Notes: generated by a model not told the origin, from the letters alone. A stretch of 64,000 nucleotides of DNA from Psychrobacillus sp042945595 (GCF_042945595.1 NZ_CP168493.1:3596001-3660000), one strand, 5' to 3'; shown: positions 33,602 to 42,443, numbered from the stretch's first letter. Translations and numbers: made by a program.

Positions 33602-33637
33602 TTATCCTTTTTTTCATTATGATTAAAAAAAGGATAA
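33602..33637. promoter_or_regulatory. 13-bp perfect inverted repeat upstream of the binding-protein gene
   Basis: TTATCCTTTTTTT (33602-33614) and AAAAAAAGGATAA (33625-33637) flank a 10-base loop, ending 43 bases before the start at 33680. There is no T run on the right, so an operator is more likely than a terminator. Confidence 0.35.
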
Positions 33638-33679
33638 CCTTCTCTTAATAACGAATTAGATTAGTAAGGGAGGAATTCG

Positions 33680-34462
33680 ATGACTCATCTAATAACCGAT
33701 CACCTTGGGAGACAAGTGAATATTTCTGCTCCACCAAAACGTATCATTTCGATTTGTCCGGCAATAACGGAAACACTATTCGCCCTGGGTCTTGAGAATG
33801 AAATAGTAGGTCGAACGAAATATTGCATTTTCCCAAAAGGAATTGTAGAGAACGTGCCTATTGTGGGAGGCACAAAAGAAGTAAATGTCGATAAAATACG
33901 TGTGCTGCAGCCAGATCTCATTTTAGCCGAAAAAGAAGAAAACACAGAAGACATCGTGCGTTTACTAGAAAAAATTGCTCCTGTTTTCGTTTTGGAGGTT
34001 CAGTCAATACAGAATGCATATCGGTTTATACAGACACTTGGAGAACTGGCTAATAAAGAACAAGCTGCAGACATACTCATTACTTCCTGCAAATCATCCT
34101 TCGATTCACTTCTAAATAAGCAAAATCGAAAAGCCGCCTATGTTATTTGGCGAAAACCATATATGGTCGTTGGAGGAACAACTTATATAAATGATGTATT
34201 ACTCACTCTGGGTTTCCATAATCCTTTTGAAAATGAAGATTCGAGATATCCAGCAGTTACAAAAGAAGAACTTGCAACCGCCAACCTTGATGTACTTTTG
34301 CTCGCTTCTGAACCATTTCCTTTTCAAGAAAAACATGTGGCAGAATTTCAAGTATTTCTTCCGGACACAAAGATTGTATTAGTAGACGGTGAAATGTTTT
34401 GGTACGGGGCTAAAATGGTAACATCCGGACCATATTTAGAAAATTTAATTGAAAATATTTAG
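33680..34462 (+). CDS. Helical-backbone metal-receptor (BtuF/FecB-like) protein without signal peptide
   Basis: A 260-residue class III periplasmic-binding-protein fold: ITDHLGRQVNISAPPKRIIS at the N-terminus, ICPAITETLFALGLENEIVG, VNVDKIRVLQPDLILAEKEE and VVGGTTYINDVLLTLGFHNP are the typical cobalamin/siderophore receptor motifs. Unlike surface receptors it has no signal peptide or lipobox; the start (GGGAGG, 6-7 bases before the ATG) leaves no room for one. No ABC transporter genes adjoin it. A cytoplasmic metal-chelate or cobamide-binding role is possible but unproven. Confidence 0.8.
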   Translation: MTHLITDHLGRQVNISAPPKRIISICPAITETLFALGLENEIVGRTKYCIFPKGIVENVPIVGGTKEVNVDKIRVLQPDLILAEKEENTEDIVRLLEKIAPVFVLEVQSIQNAYRFIQTLGELANKEQAADILITSCKSSFDSLLNKQNRKAAYVIWRKPYMVVGGTTYINDVLLTLGFHNPFENEDSRYPAVTKEELATANLDVLLLASEPFPFQEKHVAEFQVFLPDTKIVLVDGEMFWYGAKMVTSGPYLENLIENI

Positions 34463-34586
34463 AGAGTTATATAAGGTATTTCTTTAAATCTACTAATCTA
34501 AGGAAAACACATCGTTTTAAGCGGTTTCTTTTCTATTTGATGGTAAAATAAAAGATAGACAAATTTGCGTAAAAGGAGATATATCC

Positions 34587-35867
34587 ATGAACATTTCAGT
34601 TAACTATTCAGGAGATTACAGCCAATTGATTACATCTGAACAGGAAAATAAATTAAAAGCTATTCACCATGGAATCCATACTAAATCTGCAGAAGGTGCT
34701 GAATATTTAGGGTGGGTAGATTGGCCAAGTACTATCAATCAAGAGCTTTTAGAAGATATAAAGAAAACTGCAAAACACATTCGCTCGACTTCAGATGTGC
34801 TAGTTGTTATTGGTATTGGGGGCTCCTATCTAGGTTCGAAAGCAGTGATCGAGGCTCTTTCTATACCATTCAAAAAACAAGCCGACTTAGAAGTTATTTT
34901 TGCTGGCCATCTAGTAAGTGGCGAATACTTAAAGGAACTGATTACATATTTAGACAATAAAGAAGTCACATTGAATATCATTTCAAAATCAGGAACTACT
35001 ACAGAGCCTGCCATTGCGTTCCGCTTTTTACAGCAGTACATGGAAAAACGGTATGGCGATCAAGCTACATCCCGTATCCTCGTTACAACTGATGAAGAAA
35101 AAGGAGCGTTACGATTACTTGCTATTGAAAAAGGCTATCGCCGCTTTGTCGTGCCCAATAATATTGGTGGACGATACTCTGTTTTCACAGCAGTTGGTTT
35201 GTTACCTATCGCTGCAGCGGGTTACGATATTGAAAAACTAATTAATGGAGCAAAGATAGCAGAACAGGAATTTGGAGTATTTGATACAACTTCAAATAGT
35301 GCCATTCAATATGCAGTTATTCGAAATTATTTGTACAATGCAGGATTCCCAGTCGAAATCATGGCAGCGTTTGATGGAAAGTTAACGTATGTACAGGAAT
35401 GGTGGAAGCAATTATTTGGAGAAAGTGAAGGAAAAGAAGGGAAAGGAATTTTCCCAGCATCCGTCCTTTATTCTACCGACTTACATTCCTTAGGTCAGTA
35501 CATTCAAGATGGAAAGCGCATGTTATTCGAATCTTTTTTAATGGTGAAAAGTGTCGCTAATGACTTGACGGTTTTTGAAGCAGAAAATAACGGAGATGAA
35601 CTGAACTATCTGAGTGGTCTATCTCTTCATGAATTTAATATGGCATGTCATGAAGCAACCGCAACTGCTCACATGGATGGAGGCGTGCCTCAACTCACAA
35701 TTACGATGGAACAACTAGATGAACAGCATATTGGCCACCTTTTATACTTCTACATGATGGCCTGTGCATATAGTGCTTACCTACTCGACATCAACCCATT
35801 CAATCAACCAGGCGTGGAAGACTACAAGACCAACATCTTTAAAATTCTAAAAAAGCCTGGTTACTAA
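34587..35867 (+). CDS. pgi: Glucose-6-phosphate isomerase
   Basis: A 426-residue phosphoglucose isomerase interconverting glucose 6-phosphate and fructose 6-phosphate. Motifs: VVIGIGGSYLGSKA, ISKSGTTTEPAIAF (phosphate binding), WWKQLFGESEGKEGKGIFP with the catalytic glutamate, STDLHSLGQY and a C-terminal NPFNQPGVEDYKTNIFK with the catalytic lysine. It is about 25 residues shorter than the Bacillus subtilis enzyme, at both ends, but keeps all active-site segments. A strong terminator follows. A second, housekeeping copy could exist elsewhere; the divergence from typical Bacillus Pgi leaves that open. Confidence 0.93.
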   Translation: MNISVNYSGDYSQLITSEQENKLKAIHHGIHTKSAEGAEYLGWVDWPSTINQELLEDIKKTAKHIRSTSDVLVVIGIGGSYLGSKAVIEALSIPFKKQADLEVIFAGHLVSGEYLKELITYLDNKEVTLNIISKSGTTTEPAIAFRFLQQYMEKRYGDQATSRILVTTDEEKGALRLLAIEKGYRRFVVPNNIGGRYSVFTAVGLLPIAAAGYDIEKLINGAKIAEQEFGVFDTTSNSAIQYAVIRNYLYNAGFPVEIMAAFDGKLTYVQEWWKQLFGESEGKEGKGIFPASVLYSTDLHSLGQYIQDGKRMLFESFLMVKSVANDLTVFEAENNGDELNYLSGLSLHEFNMACHEATATAHMDGGVPQLTITMEQLDEQHIGHLLYFYMMACAYSAYLLDINPFNQPGVEDYKTNIFKILKKPGY

Positions 35868-35868
35868 C

Positions 35869-35912
35869 TAACAAAAAAACGTTTTGTCCGAGGACAAAAC
35901 GTTTTTTTGTTA
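35869..35912. terminator. Strong bidirectional terminator
   Basis: AAAACG-type arms (ACAAAAAAACGTTTTGTCC with its exact complement) form a perfect roughly 19-bp stem with A and T runs on both sides, between convergent pgi and the ROK kinase gene. Confidence 0.9.
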
Positions 35913-35923
35913 TATAAAGACGA

Positions 35924-36820
35924 TTAGTTTACTCGGTCAATAACGAGCATAGCTGCTCCAAGCATCCCGGCTTCATTCCCAAAAGTAGCGCGCTTCAATT
36001 CCAGCGGGCTAAGTTTCAGTGACTCTACTTTCGCTAGAAGGTTTTCCCACCAATCATCTGCAGAATCTGAAACGCCACCCCCAACTACAACACATTCCAT
36101 ATCCAAAACGGCTTGTAGTGTGGAAATCACTACTGCAAAATCGGAAAGAAATCGTTCGCGAACTACTATTGCACTTGTATGCCCATTAGCTGCTAATCGG
36201 AATAGATTTTGTGTTATTGCTAATTGCCCTGTTTCTGGATCAATCACATTCTCCTCTTGAATCAATCTACTTAGCGCAGTCCCAGATACATATTGCTCAC
36301 TACAACCCGGTCTACCACAGCCACATACTAAACCATTTGGATACAAGATTAAGTGACCTACTTCTCCCGCACCTCCGTGGGTACCATTCATCACTTGTCC
36401 GTCAAAGACAAACCCACCGCCTAGTTTCGTCCCAATTGTTAAACAAACTACTTTTTGAAAATCTGCTGCTGCACCAATTTTCGCTTCTGCAAGCGCAGCA
36501 CAATTTGCATCATTATTTATTTCCACTCGAAGCCCTGTTGCTGCTTCTAATTGCGCTTTTACTGGAGTTCCTTGCCAGCCTTCTAGTTCTGTTTCGAATG
36601 TTACAACACCCGTTTTTGCATCTACCATTCCCCTTGTACCAATTCCGATGCCCGATAAATCAGGAAAATCCGCCATTACTTTTAGCACCTGTTCTTCTAA
36701 ATATGGATACAAAGGTAATTGTGTTGGGATTTTCTTATCAGCTAAAACTTCCCCATTCTCATTCACTACACCTAACCTGATTTTGGTTCCACCAATATCA
36801 ATACCAAGTATTTTTTTCAA
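35924..36820 (-). CDS. glcK: ROK-family glucokinase
   Basis: A 298-residue sugar kinase of the ROK family. The phosphate loop is LGIDIGGTKIRLGV near the N-terminus; ROK zinc ligands appear as CGCGRPGCSEQYVSGTAL; INNDANCAALAE holds the catalytic aspartate. It should phosphorylate glucose released by the neighbouring alpha-glucosidase, feeding Pgi across the terminator. I place the start at the TTG at 36820, with AAGGAG 9 bases upstream, 4 bases after the glucosidase stop; the longer frame reading MRHLCSLLEG is antisense-free but overlaps that gene and has no ribosome site. Confidence 0.9.
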   Translation of the reverse strand: MKKILGIDIGGTKIRLGVVNENGEVLADKKIPTQLPLYPYLEEQVLKVMADFPDLSGIGIGTRGMVDAKTGVVTFETELEGWQGTPVKAQLEAATGLRVEINNDANCAALAEAKIGAAADFQKVVCLTIGTKLGGGFVFDGQVMNGTHGGAGEVGHLILYPNGLVCGCGRPGCSEQYVSGTALSRLIQEENVIDPETGQLAITQNLFRLAANGHTSAIVVRERFLSDFAVVISTLQAVLDMECVVVGGGVSDSADDWWENLLAKVESLKLSPLELKRATFGNEAGMLGAAMLVIDRVN

Positions 36821-36824
36821 TGTC

Positions 36825-38513
36825 CTATCTCCTTCCAAAAGCGAGCACAAATGCCTCATAAGGGCGTACTATCATGATATCTCCTTCTATTTCAGGAGTT
36901 TCATAGTTAGCTATGATCACTTTGCCATTATCGTTTCTTCTATCGTATACATTCCAGTCGAATTGTTCCATTTCCTTCGAGAAATTGGCTACAATTAGCC
37001 ATTCCTCTTCCTCAAATTGTCGTTTATAAACAAATAGATTTGGATGATCCGGCAATAATAATTGGAAACTACCATTCGTGATAATATCATGTTCTTTTCT
37101 TAATTTTATTAATTTTTGATACGTATAAAAAATGGACGATTCATCGGCAAGTACCTGTTCTGCATTAATTTTAGCGGTATTTGTATTCGTCTCAATCCAA
37201 GGTGTTCCCGTGGTGAATCCTCCATCTACTGTCCATTGCATCGGAGTTCGAGCGTTGTCCCGCCCTTTGGCATAAATACTCTCCATGATCGATTCATGCG
37301 CAATTCCTTGCTGACGTTTTTCTTTATACATATTAAGTGTTTCAATATCTCGGTAGTCGCTAATATTTTTAAATCTTACATTTGTCATGCCCAACTCTTC
37401 CCCCTGATAAATATAAGGAGTACCTTGTAGCATATGAAGACAAATTGCTAACATTTTTGCAGACACTTCACGATAATCTTTGTCATTCCCAAAACGCGAA
37501 ACGATTCGCGGTTGATCGTGGTTATTCCAATAAAGACTATTCCACCCTATTTGATGGAGAGCGTGTTGCCACTTTTCTAAGTTACGCTTTAGCTCTACCA
37601 AATCTAAAGGTTTAATACCCCATTTTTCATATGGTCCACTATCTAGATTCATATGCTCAAATGTAAAGACCATGTCCACTTCGTCATTATTTGGATTTGT
37701 ATAAATCCGTGCATCCTCGGGTGTAGCTCCTGGCATTTCTCCTACTGTTAACACGTCGTAATGGCGCAAAACCTTTTCATTCATCTCACGTAAATAGGTA
37801 TGAATTTTTGGCCCATTTATAAAATATGGACTTCCATCCCCAAAAAGTTGTTCAGACTGCATTTCTCCATCAGGTAATTGCGGATCTTTTGAAATAAAAT
37901 TGATGACATCCATCCGAAATCCACCAATTCCTTTTTCCAACCAATACGTCATCATATTAAAAATATCGTTTCGAAGAGGCTCATGTTCCCAGTTCAAATC
38001 AGGCTGCTTTTTAGAGAACAAATGCAAATAATACGAATTCGTAGCATCCTCTTTCTCCCAAGCAGAACCAGAAAATATAGAACCCCAATTATTTGGAGGG
38101 TGTTCATCCTTACTGTCTCGCCATATGTAATAATCACGGTACTTGGAGTTCTTGGAAGAACGTGATTCAACAAACCAAGCATGCTCATCAGATGTGTGAT
38201 TCACCACAAGATCCATCACAATTCGAATTCCTCGTAATTTGGCTTCTTCAATCAGTTGTTCAAAGTCTTTCATTGTTCCAAACTCTTGCATAATAACTTG
38301 GTAGTCTCGTATGTCATAGCCGTTGTCGTCATTCGGAGAATCATATACTGGGCTAAGCCAAATGACATCCACACCTAATTTTTCTAGATAATTCAGTTTG
38401 GAAATAATCCCTTGTAAATCACCGATACCGTCCCCGTTAGAATCCATAAAGCTTCGTGGATAAATTTGATAGACAACGGTCCGCTTCCACCAAGGTTCTA
38501 TTAATTGAACCAT
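36825..38513 (-). CDS. Alpha-glucosidase (oligo-1,6-glucosidase-like, GH13)
   Basis: A 562-residue GH13 enzyme. Conserved regions: VYQIYPRSFMDSNGDGIGDL (region at the N-terminus), DLVVNHTSDEHAW (region I), GGFRMDVINFISK with the nucleophile aspartate (II), VGEMPG with the acid/base glutamate (III) and NHDQPR with the stabilising aspartate (IV). It splits alpha-glucosidic bonds of isomalto- or maltooligosaccharides in the cytoplasm. The ATG at 38513 has GGTGGTG upstream; the frame runs 21 codons further without a ribosome site. A cre site at 38572 predicts CcpA repression. Glucokinase follows in the operon. Confidence 0.92.
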   Translation of the reverse strand: MVQLIEPWWKRTVVYQIYPRSFMDSNGDGIGDLQGIISKLNYLEKLGVDVIWLSPVYDSPNDDNGYDIRDYQVIMQEFGTMKDFEQLIEEAKLRGIRIVMDLVVNHTSDEHAWFVESRSSKNSKYRDYYIWRDSKDEHPPNNWGSIFSGSAWEKEDATNSYYLHLFSKKQPDLNWEHEPLRNDIFNMMTYWLEKGIGGFRMDVINFISKDPQLPDGEMQSEQLFGDGSPYFINGPKIHTYLREMNEKVLRHYDVLTVGEMPGATPEDARIYTNPNNDEVDMVFTFEHMNLDSGPYEKWGIKPLDLVELKRNLEKWQHALHQIGWNSLYWNNHDQPRIVSRFGNDKDYREVSAKMLAICLHMLQGTPYIYQGEELGMTNVRFKNISDYRDIETLNMYKEKRQQGIAHESIMESIYAKGRDNARTPMQWTVDGGFTTGTPWIETNTNTAKINAEQVLADESSIFYTYQKLIKLRKEHDIITNGSFQLLLPDHPNLFVYKRQFEEEEWLIVANFSKEMEQFDWNVYDRRNDNGKVIIANYETPEIEGDIMIVRPYEAFVLAFGRR

Positions 38514-38571
38514 TTTCTTACACCACCCAAGCTTCCTTGATAGAATTATTTTAATCTTACAACAATAATAA

Positions 38572-38585
38572 CGCAAGCGCTTACA
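38572..38585 (-). promoter_or_regulatory. cre site (CcpA) before the alpha-glucosidase gene
   Basis: CGCAAGCGCTTACA matches the catabolite-responsive element core (TGNAANCGNNNNCA) except at the first base, with the AAGCGCTT centre intact. It lies about 60 bases before the start at 38513. Confidence 0.7.
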
Positions 38586-38651
38586 TAAGATTATTAAACT
38601 TCCTTACAATTGGTAAGCAACACAAAACACTCCGTTAAAATATATTGCTCA

Positions 38652-38918
38652 TTATTTCGATTTTAAACTGAATAGAATAAGTAAGATTCCACTAAAAAGA
38701 CATATCATTCTAGTCAATGAAATCTTTTCAGCTAAACCAAATAATGCGATAGCGGTTGTAATGATTAAAATACAAGGTCCTACTAAGGCTAGTAACGTGT
38801 TAATATAAAATGCCTTTTCTAAATCATTAAATTTATACATAAACATCGCAGCAGTTATATCAATACTTCCTGAAAAAACCCTTAATATAATAATAAAAAG
38901 GAGTGCTTTTTCGATCAA
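38652..38918 (-). CDS. yqhV: YqhV-like small membrane protein (DUF2619)
   Basis: An 88-residue protein with three membrane helices. The pattern LRVFSGSIDITAAMFMYKFN, LEKAFYINTLLALVGPCILI and LFGLAEKIS matches Bacillus YqhV, which in B. subtilis lies by the spoIIIA sporulation operon and has no known function. Here it is a lone gene. It starts at a TTG with GGGAG about 9 bases upstream. Confidence 0.75.
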   Translation of the reverse strand: MIEKALLFIIILRVFSGSIDITAAMFMYKFNDLEKAFYINTLLALVGPCILIITTAIALFGLAEKISLTRMICLFSGILLILFSLKSK

Positions 38919-39112
38919 ATAAGTAGGCTCCCTTCACCCGGACTTTCTAAAGTGTATGTATATTCATCTACTTTTATCAATGGAAATACTTTTTAAACGA
39001 TGCAAGTAATTTTCTTTGTATTTTTAGAATATATAATCTAAAGAAGGAAATAGTGAGGGTTATTTTTCTCTAGCGTTGACTTTTGGTAGATAAATTCATA
39101 CTTTCCAATTCA

Positions 39113-39144
39113 TAAAAAAAAGACTGATAAAATAACACCAGTCT
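39113..39144 (-). terminator. Terminator of the PhnA-like gene
   Basis: On the minus strand AGACTG and CAGTCT form a short stem followed by eight T. It lies about 50 bases after the stop codon. Confidence 0.6.
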
Positions 39145-39194
39145 CCATGTAATAAGCTATTGAAGGAGGACTACAAAATAAAATAACCATCCGC

Positions 39195-39536
39195 CTAAAT
39201 CTTTTTAACAAATTCAGATTTTAGTTTCATCGCACCAAAACCATCTATTTTACAATCAATATCATGATCTCCGTCAACTAAACGAATACTTTTTACTTTT
39301 GTACCGATTTTTAAGGTGGATGAACTTCCTTTTACTTTAAGGTCTTTTATAATTGCTACAGAATCACCATCGTTTAAGACATTACCATTCGCATCTTTGA
39401 CAATCTTTTTCTCTTCCATAACTTCATTCTTTGTCTCGAGCGCCCACTCGTGCGCGCATTCTGGGCAAATAAAAAGACTTCCATCCTCGTATGTGTATTC
39501 TGAATTACACTTCGGACAATTTGGTAAGCTAGACAT
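39195..39536 (-). CDS. PhnA/YjdM-family zinc-ribbon protein
   Basis: A 113-residue protein. An N-terminal zinc ribbon (CPKCNSEYTYEDGSLFICPE, with CxxC at both ends) is followed by the PhnA domain: VKDANGNVLNDGDSVAIIKD, LKVKGSSSTLKIGTKVKSIR and GFGAMKLKSEFVKK. Despite the historical name (alkylphosphonate uptake) its function is unclear. The ATG at 39536 has GGAGGG upstream; the frame is open 18 codons further without one. Confidence 0.88.
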   Translation of the reverse strand: MSSLPNCPKCNSEYTYEDGSLFICPECAHEWALETKNEVMEEKKIVKDANGNVLNDGDSVAIIKDLKVKGSSSTLKIGTKVKSIRLVDGDHDIDCKIDGFGAMKLKSEFVKKI

Positions 39537-39617
39537 TATTTCATTCCCTCCATTTACTATTATCAATTCTAATATAATAAAGTTGGGCAAACAACTGGTA
39601 ATGGTGTTCTTTTAATT

Positions 39618-39646
39618 TTGAAAAAAACTTCAGATAATGTTATACT
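39618..39646 (+). promoter_or_regulatory. Sigma-A promoter of the CDF exporter gene
   Basis: TTGAAA at 39618-39623, a 17-base spacer, and TATACT at 39641-39646. Transcription would start near 39653, about 150 bases before the exporter's start. Confidence 0.65.
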
Positions 39647-39684
39647 AATTTTTTGTTTAATACTAAATTAGAGTGGTGAAGGAA

Positions 39685-39804
39685 ATGTCGTATTTTATTG
39701 AGAAGTATTTGAATATAGTTTTTTATAATAGCCAAACCCTTGACCAACACGGTCAAGGGTTTTTGTTTCCTTTGTGCAATAAAACTAGTTGGGGGAATAA
39801 GTGA
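39685..39804 (+). CDS. 39-codon leader frame across an internal terminator
   Basis: An ATG at 39685, preceded by GAAGGA, opens a 39-codon frame (begins MSYFIEKYLNIVFYNSQTLD) that passes through the terminator hairpin at 39734-39762 and stops with a TGA overlapping the exporter's ATG (TGATG). The arrangement is that of a leader peptide or attenuator; the sequence has no recognised domain and may not be a conserved gene. Confidence 0.35.
   Translation: MSYFIEKYLNIVFYNSQTLDQHGQGFLFPLCNKTSWGNK
39734..39766 (+). terminator. Intrinsic terminator inside the CDF leader
   Basis: A perfect 12-bp stem (AAACCCTTGACC at 39734-39745 with its complement at 39751-39762, AACAC loop) with a T run. It lies between the promoter and the exporter gene, so transcription should stop unless it is overridden. 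Confidence 0.8.
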
Positions 39805-40706
39805 TGAGTTTGGAAAAAAAACAATCCTCTTTTGCAATCTGGATTAGTTTAATAAGCAATGTTTTTCTTACGATATTAAAAATTATTGTTGGTTTATTAT
39901 TTAATAGTCAGGTACTTCTTGCTGATGGCGTTCACAACGCTGGAGATGTGATTGCATCAGTTGCTGCTCTCAGTGCAATGCGTGTATCCAAACGTCCTCC
40001 AGACGAAGATCACCCTTATGGGCACGGTAAGGCAGAAGTCGTTGGTGCAGCCATTGTTGCAATCATTTTAGGTATTGCTGCATTATATATCGGCTATCAT
40101 TCTGTTTTATCTTTATTTGAAACGCCCCACAAAGCAACCTTTACTGTTTTAATAGCAGCGATAATTTCTCTCATATGGAAACAAGTTCTCTATGTTTATA
40201 CTATTAATATTGGCAAAAAAGTAAACAGTAAAGGATTAATTGCGACTGCTTACGACCATCTTGCCGATGTCTATGCTTCTTTAGCCGCTGTTATCGGTAT
40301 TGGACTTGCCATGATTGGAGATTATTTTCATATTGGCATATTGGCTTATGGTGATCCTGTGGCAGGTATTATCGTAGCATTCCTTGTCCTAAAGCTAGCT
40401 ATTGGAATGGGGCGAGAATCTATTGACGTGCTTATGGAAAAAACCGTAGATTCTGAAACGATGGAAATAATATTTGAATTGGTTCGATCAGTTCCTTTAG
40501 TGAAACGAATCGATCGTATTAGAGCACGAGAACATGGGCACTATATCATTGTGGATGTTCGAGTAAGCCTACCAGCAACCTTAAGTATTCAGGAAGGTCA
40601 TGATGTTTCAAAAGAAATTAAAAAAGCTATAAAAAATCGTTTTGCTAATGTGGAAGAAGTTTTGGTTCATGTAAATCCATGGTACGAAATAAAGGAAGTA
40701 AAGTAG
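39804..40706 (+). CDS. Cation diffusion facilitator, manganese-type
   Basis: A 300-residue metal/proton antiporter with six helices and a C-terminal cytoplasmic domain. Metal-site motifs: ADGVHNAGDV in helix 2 and AYDHLADVYASL in helix 5, giving Asp-x-x-x-Asp rather than the His-x-x-x-Asp of zinc exporters. This points to manganese (or iron) export, as in the Bacillus MneP/MneS proteins. DEDHPYGHGKAE is the conserved loop. The ATG at 39804 has GGGGG 8 bases upstream. A terminator inside its leader suggests metal- or translation-dependent control. Confidence 0.88.
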   Translation: MSLEKKQSSFAIWISLISNVFLTILKIIVGLLFNSQVLLADGVHNAGDVIASVAALSAMRVSKRPPDEDHPYGHGKAEVVGAAIVAIILGIAALYIGYHSVLSLFETPHKATFTVLIAAIISLIWKQVLYVYTINIGKKVNSKGLIATAYDHLADVYASLAAVIGIGLAMIGDYFHIGILAYGDPVAGIIVAFLVLKLAIGMGRESIDVLMEKTVDSETMEIIFELVRSVPLVKRIDRIRAREHGHYIIVDVRVSLPATLSIQEGHDVSKEIKKAIKNRFANVEEVLVHVNPWYEIKEVK

Positions 40707-40771
40707 CTGAGTACTTAGCCTTTTTGTAACATACCATGTTTCTTTCATACTTTCCCTTCTAAATGGAAGCA

Positions 40772-40800
40772 GCCCCCTAAATGATAATTAGGGGGCTGTA
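40772..40800. terminator. Hairpin terminator between convergent genes
   Basis: CAGCCCCCTAA pairs with TTAGGGGGCTG around ATGATAA. The downstream T content is low on both strands, so termination may be partial. Confidence 0.6.
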
Positions 40801-40839
40801 ATTTATTCTGCTCTATTCAGCTAACGTTCTTTCTTATAC

Positions 40840-41238
40840 TTACTTATTTTCTTTCGTATCAATCATAAATGTTGTGATGATAAATAATCCGAAACTTATT
40901 AACAGAACAGTTCCACCAACGATGTAGAATACTAAAGAGAATGTTTCATTTATATCAAATGGTTTTAGTGCATTTAACCACATCCCGGCTGTTAAACCAA
41001 TTGATCCGATTACCGCTGTCCATCCATGTGCTGCTACTAGTTTGGTAGATTTAACTTTGTACACACGGTAGAAAATACCCCACGCAAAGATGGTTAACCA
41101 GCCTACAACTAATATGTGCGCGTGAATTGGACGGAATTGGTAGCTACCTGATCCCGCCATATGTGAACCTAATATTGCTCCTAACAAACCAAAAATTGCT
41201 GCTAGGCGAATTAATCTTAAACTCCATTTTGTTTCCAT
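40840..41238 (-). CDS. Short cytochrome-c-oxidase-subunit-I-like membrane protein
   Basis: A 132-residue protein with four membrane helices. IRLAAIFGLLGAILGSHMAG and RPIHAHILVVGWLTIFAWGI resemble the truncated, single-domain relatives of haem-copper oxidase subunit I found in many Bacillales, including the HAH motif in helix 2. They lack most of the haem and copper ligands and have no assigned role. The ATG at 41238 has GGAGG 8 bases upstream; the frame extends 22 codons further without a ribosome site. Confidence 0.65.
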   Translation of the reverse strand: METKWSLRLIRLAAIFGLLGAILGSHMAGSGSYQFRPIHAHILVVGWLTIFAWGIFYRVYKVKSTKLVAAHGWTAVIGSIGLTAGMWLNALKPFDINETFSLVFYIVGGTVLLISFGLFIITTFMIDTKENK

Positions 41239-41344
41239 TATATTAACCTCCATGGTTTTATTAGTACTATGGTGTTTATAATATCCCTTCAACATGAACA
41301 ACATATGAATTCCTCATTACAATTTTGAAGAAGAATGATTTCAT

Positions 41345-41389
41345 ATAAAAAATCGTATGCAAGAAAAAAGTCTCTTGAATACGATTTTA
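41345..41389 (-). terminator. Terminator of the hpa operon
   Basis: On the minus strand AAATCGTAT...ATACGATTT, with an inner TCAAGA/TCTTG, forms a long stem followed by a T run. It lies about 50 bases after the stop of hpaD and closes the operon that begins at 51896. Confidence 0.85.
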
Positions 41390-41439
41390 TAAAATTCATT
41401 TAATATGAATTTCATTGGTTTTTCACATTATACCTGTTC

Positions 41440-42432
41440 TCAAACGACAATCTTTGGTTTTCTTTGTTCCAAAAATGGTTCTTCACAATCTATCTCTTCG
41501 CCCGTTTCGATATCAATGAACGTACTTGTTTCATTAAACCATCGATCTGGTGCTTTGTGTCCCCAGAATGTTTGGCGAAGCGGGTCATTTAGGTCCCACC
41601 TTTTCGGTTTTAAATCAGGGTCACTTGTTAAATAATCACCTGTGTACAGCTCAATACGATGACCATCTGGATCTCTCAAATAGAGGAAGAAAGCATTGGA
41701 TAATCCATGGCGGCCTGGCCCACGTTCAATCGAATCTGCATATCCCATACTCGCTAAAACATCACAACAATCGAGCACACTTAGTCGATCTGTTAGTGTG
41801 TAAGCAAAATGATGAAGTTTTGGTCCCGGCCCACTCATAAAAGCTTGATCATGAACAGTCGGCTTTCTATAGAGCCAAGCCGCCCATAAGTCCCCATCTT
41901 CAGTATCCGTATACTCTGAACACGAGAACCCTAAATCCTTCACATAGAAATCATACGCTTTTTGAACATGCGGTACTGCACAGTTTACATGGTCTATTCG
42001 CTGAATTTTTGCTCCCGAATAAAGGTCATACCGCTGCAGCATCCGGTCAACCGTTGTCATTTCCGCAAAGAATTCTAATGGAATGCCGGAGATATCATGG
42101 ACACGAAGGGTTCTTCCCATTGCATGTTGTTGCCCTTTCTCCATCCATTTTGTTTTTAGACCTTTTGAAATAAAAAGTTTTTCAATTTCATCGATATCCT
42201 GTTCTTTTTCCACTTTATAACTAAGTACTTCCACAACAGCTTTGTCTGCTTTTTTTAATAACAAACTATGATGGGAATGTTCCTCTAAACCCCTTAAATA
42301 GATATGATTTTCATCACTTTCTGTTTCAATCATGCCTAATCCATCCACATAGAACTTACGGGACGCCTGTAAATCCAATACATGAAGCACCGTTCTTGCG
42401 ATTCGAATGATTGAAAAATCCATCGCGTTCAC
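41440..42432 (-). CDS. hpaD: Homoprotocatechuate 2,3-dioxygenase (type I extradiol)
   Basis: A 330-residue ring-cleaving dioxygenase with two VOC/glyoxalase modules. Metal ligands fit DHVNCAV (His), KLHHFAYTL (His) and DPDGHRIELYTGDY (Glu), the order of the Brevibacterium fuscum homoprotocatechuate 2,3-dioxygenase active site. It opens 3,4-dihydroxyphenylacetate between C2 and C3 in the 4-hydroxyphenylacetate pathway. Last gene of the operon. GGAGG precedes three possible starts; the GTG at 42432 has the best spacing (5), ATG 42435 and ATG 42420 are alternatives. Confidence 0.93.
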   Translation of the reverse strand: MNAMDFSIIRIARTVLHVLDLQASRKFYVDGLGMIETESDENHIYLRGLEEHSHHSLLLKKADKAVVEVLSYKVEKEQDIDEIEKLFISKGLKTKWMEKGQQHAMGRTLRVHDISGIPLEFFAEMTTVDRMLQRYDLYSGAKIQRIDHVNCAVPHVQKAYDFYVKDLGFSCSEYTDTEDGDLWAAWLYRKPTVHDQAFMSGPGPKLHHFAYTLTDRLSVLDCCDVLASMGYADSIERGPGRHGLSNAFFLYLRDPDGHRIELYTGDYLTSDPDLKPKRWDLNDPLRQTFWGHKAPDRWFNETSTFIDIETGEEIDCEEPFLEQRKPKIVV

Positions 42433-42443
42433 CATACCCTCCG

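Noticed and set aside
36211..36780. 189-codon plus-strand frame opposite the glucokinase gene
   Set aside because: Leucine- and histidine-rich antisense shadow of a well-supported ROK kinase gene; no ribosome site or domain.
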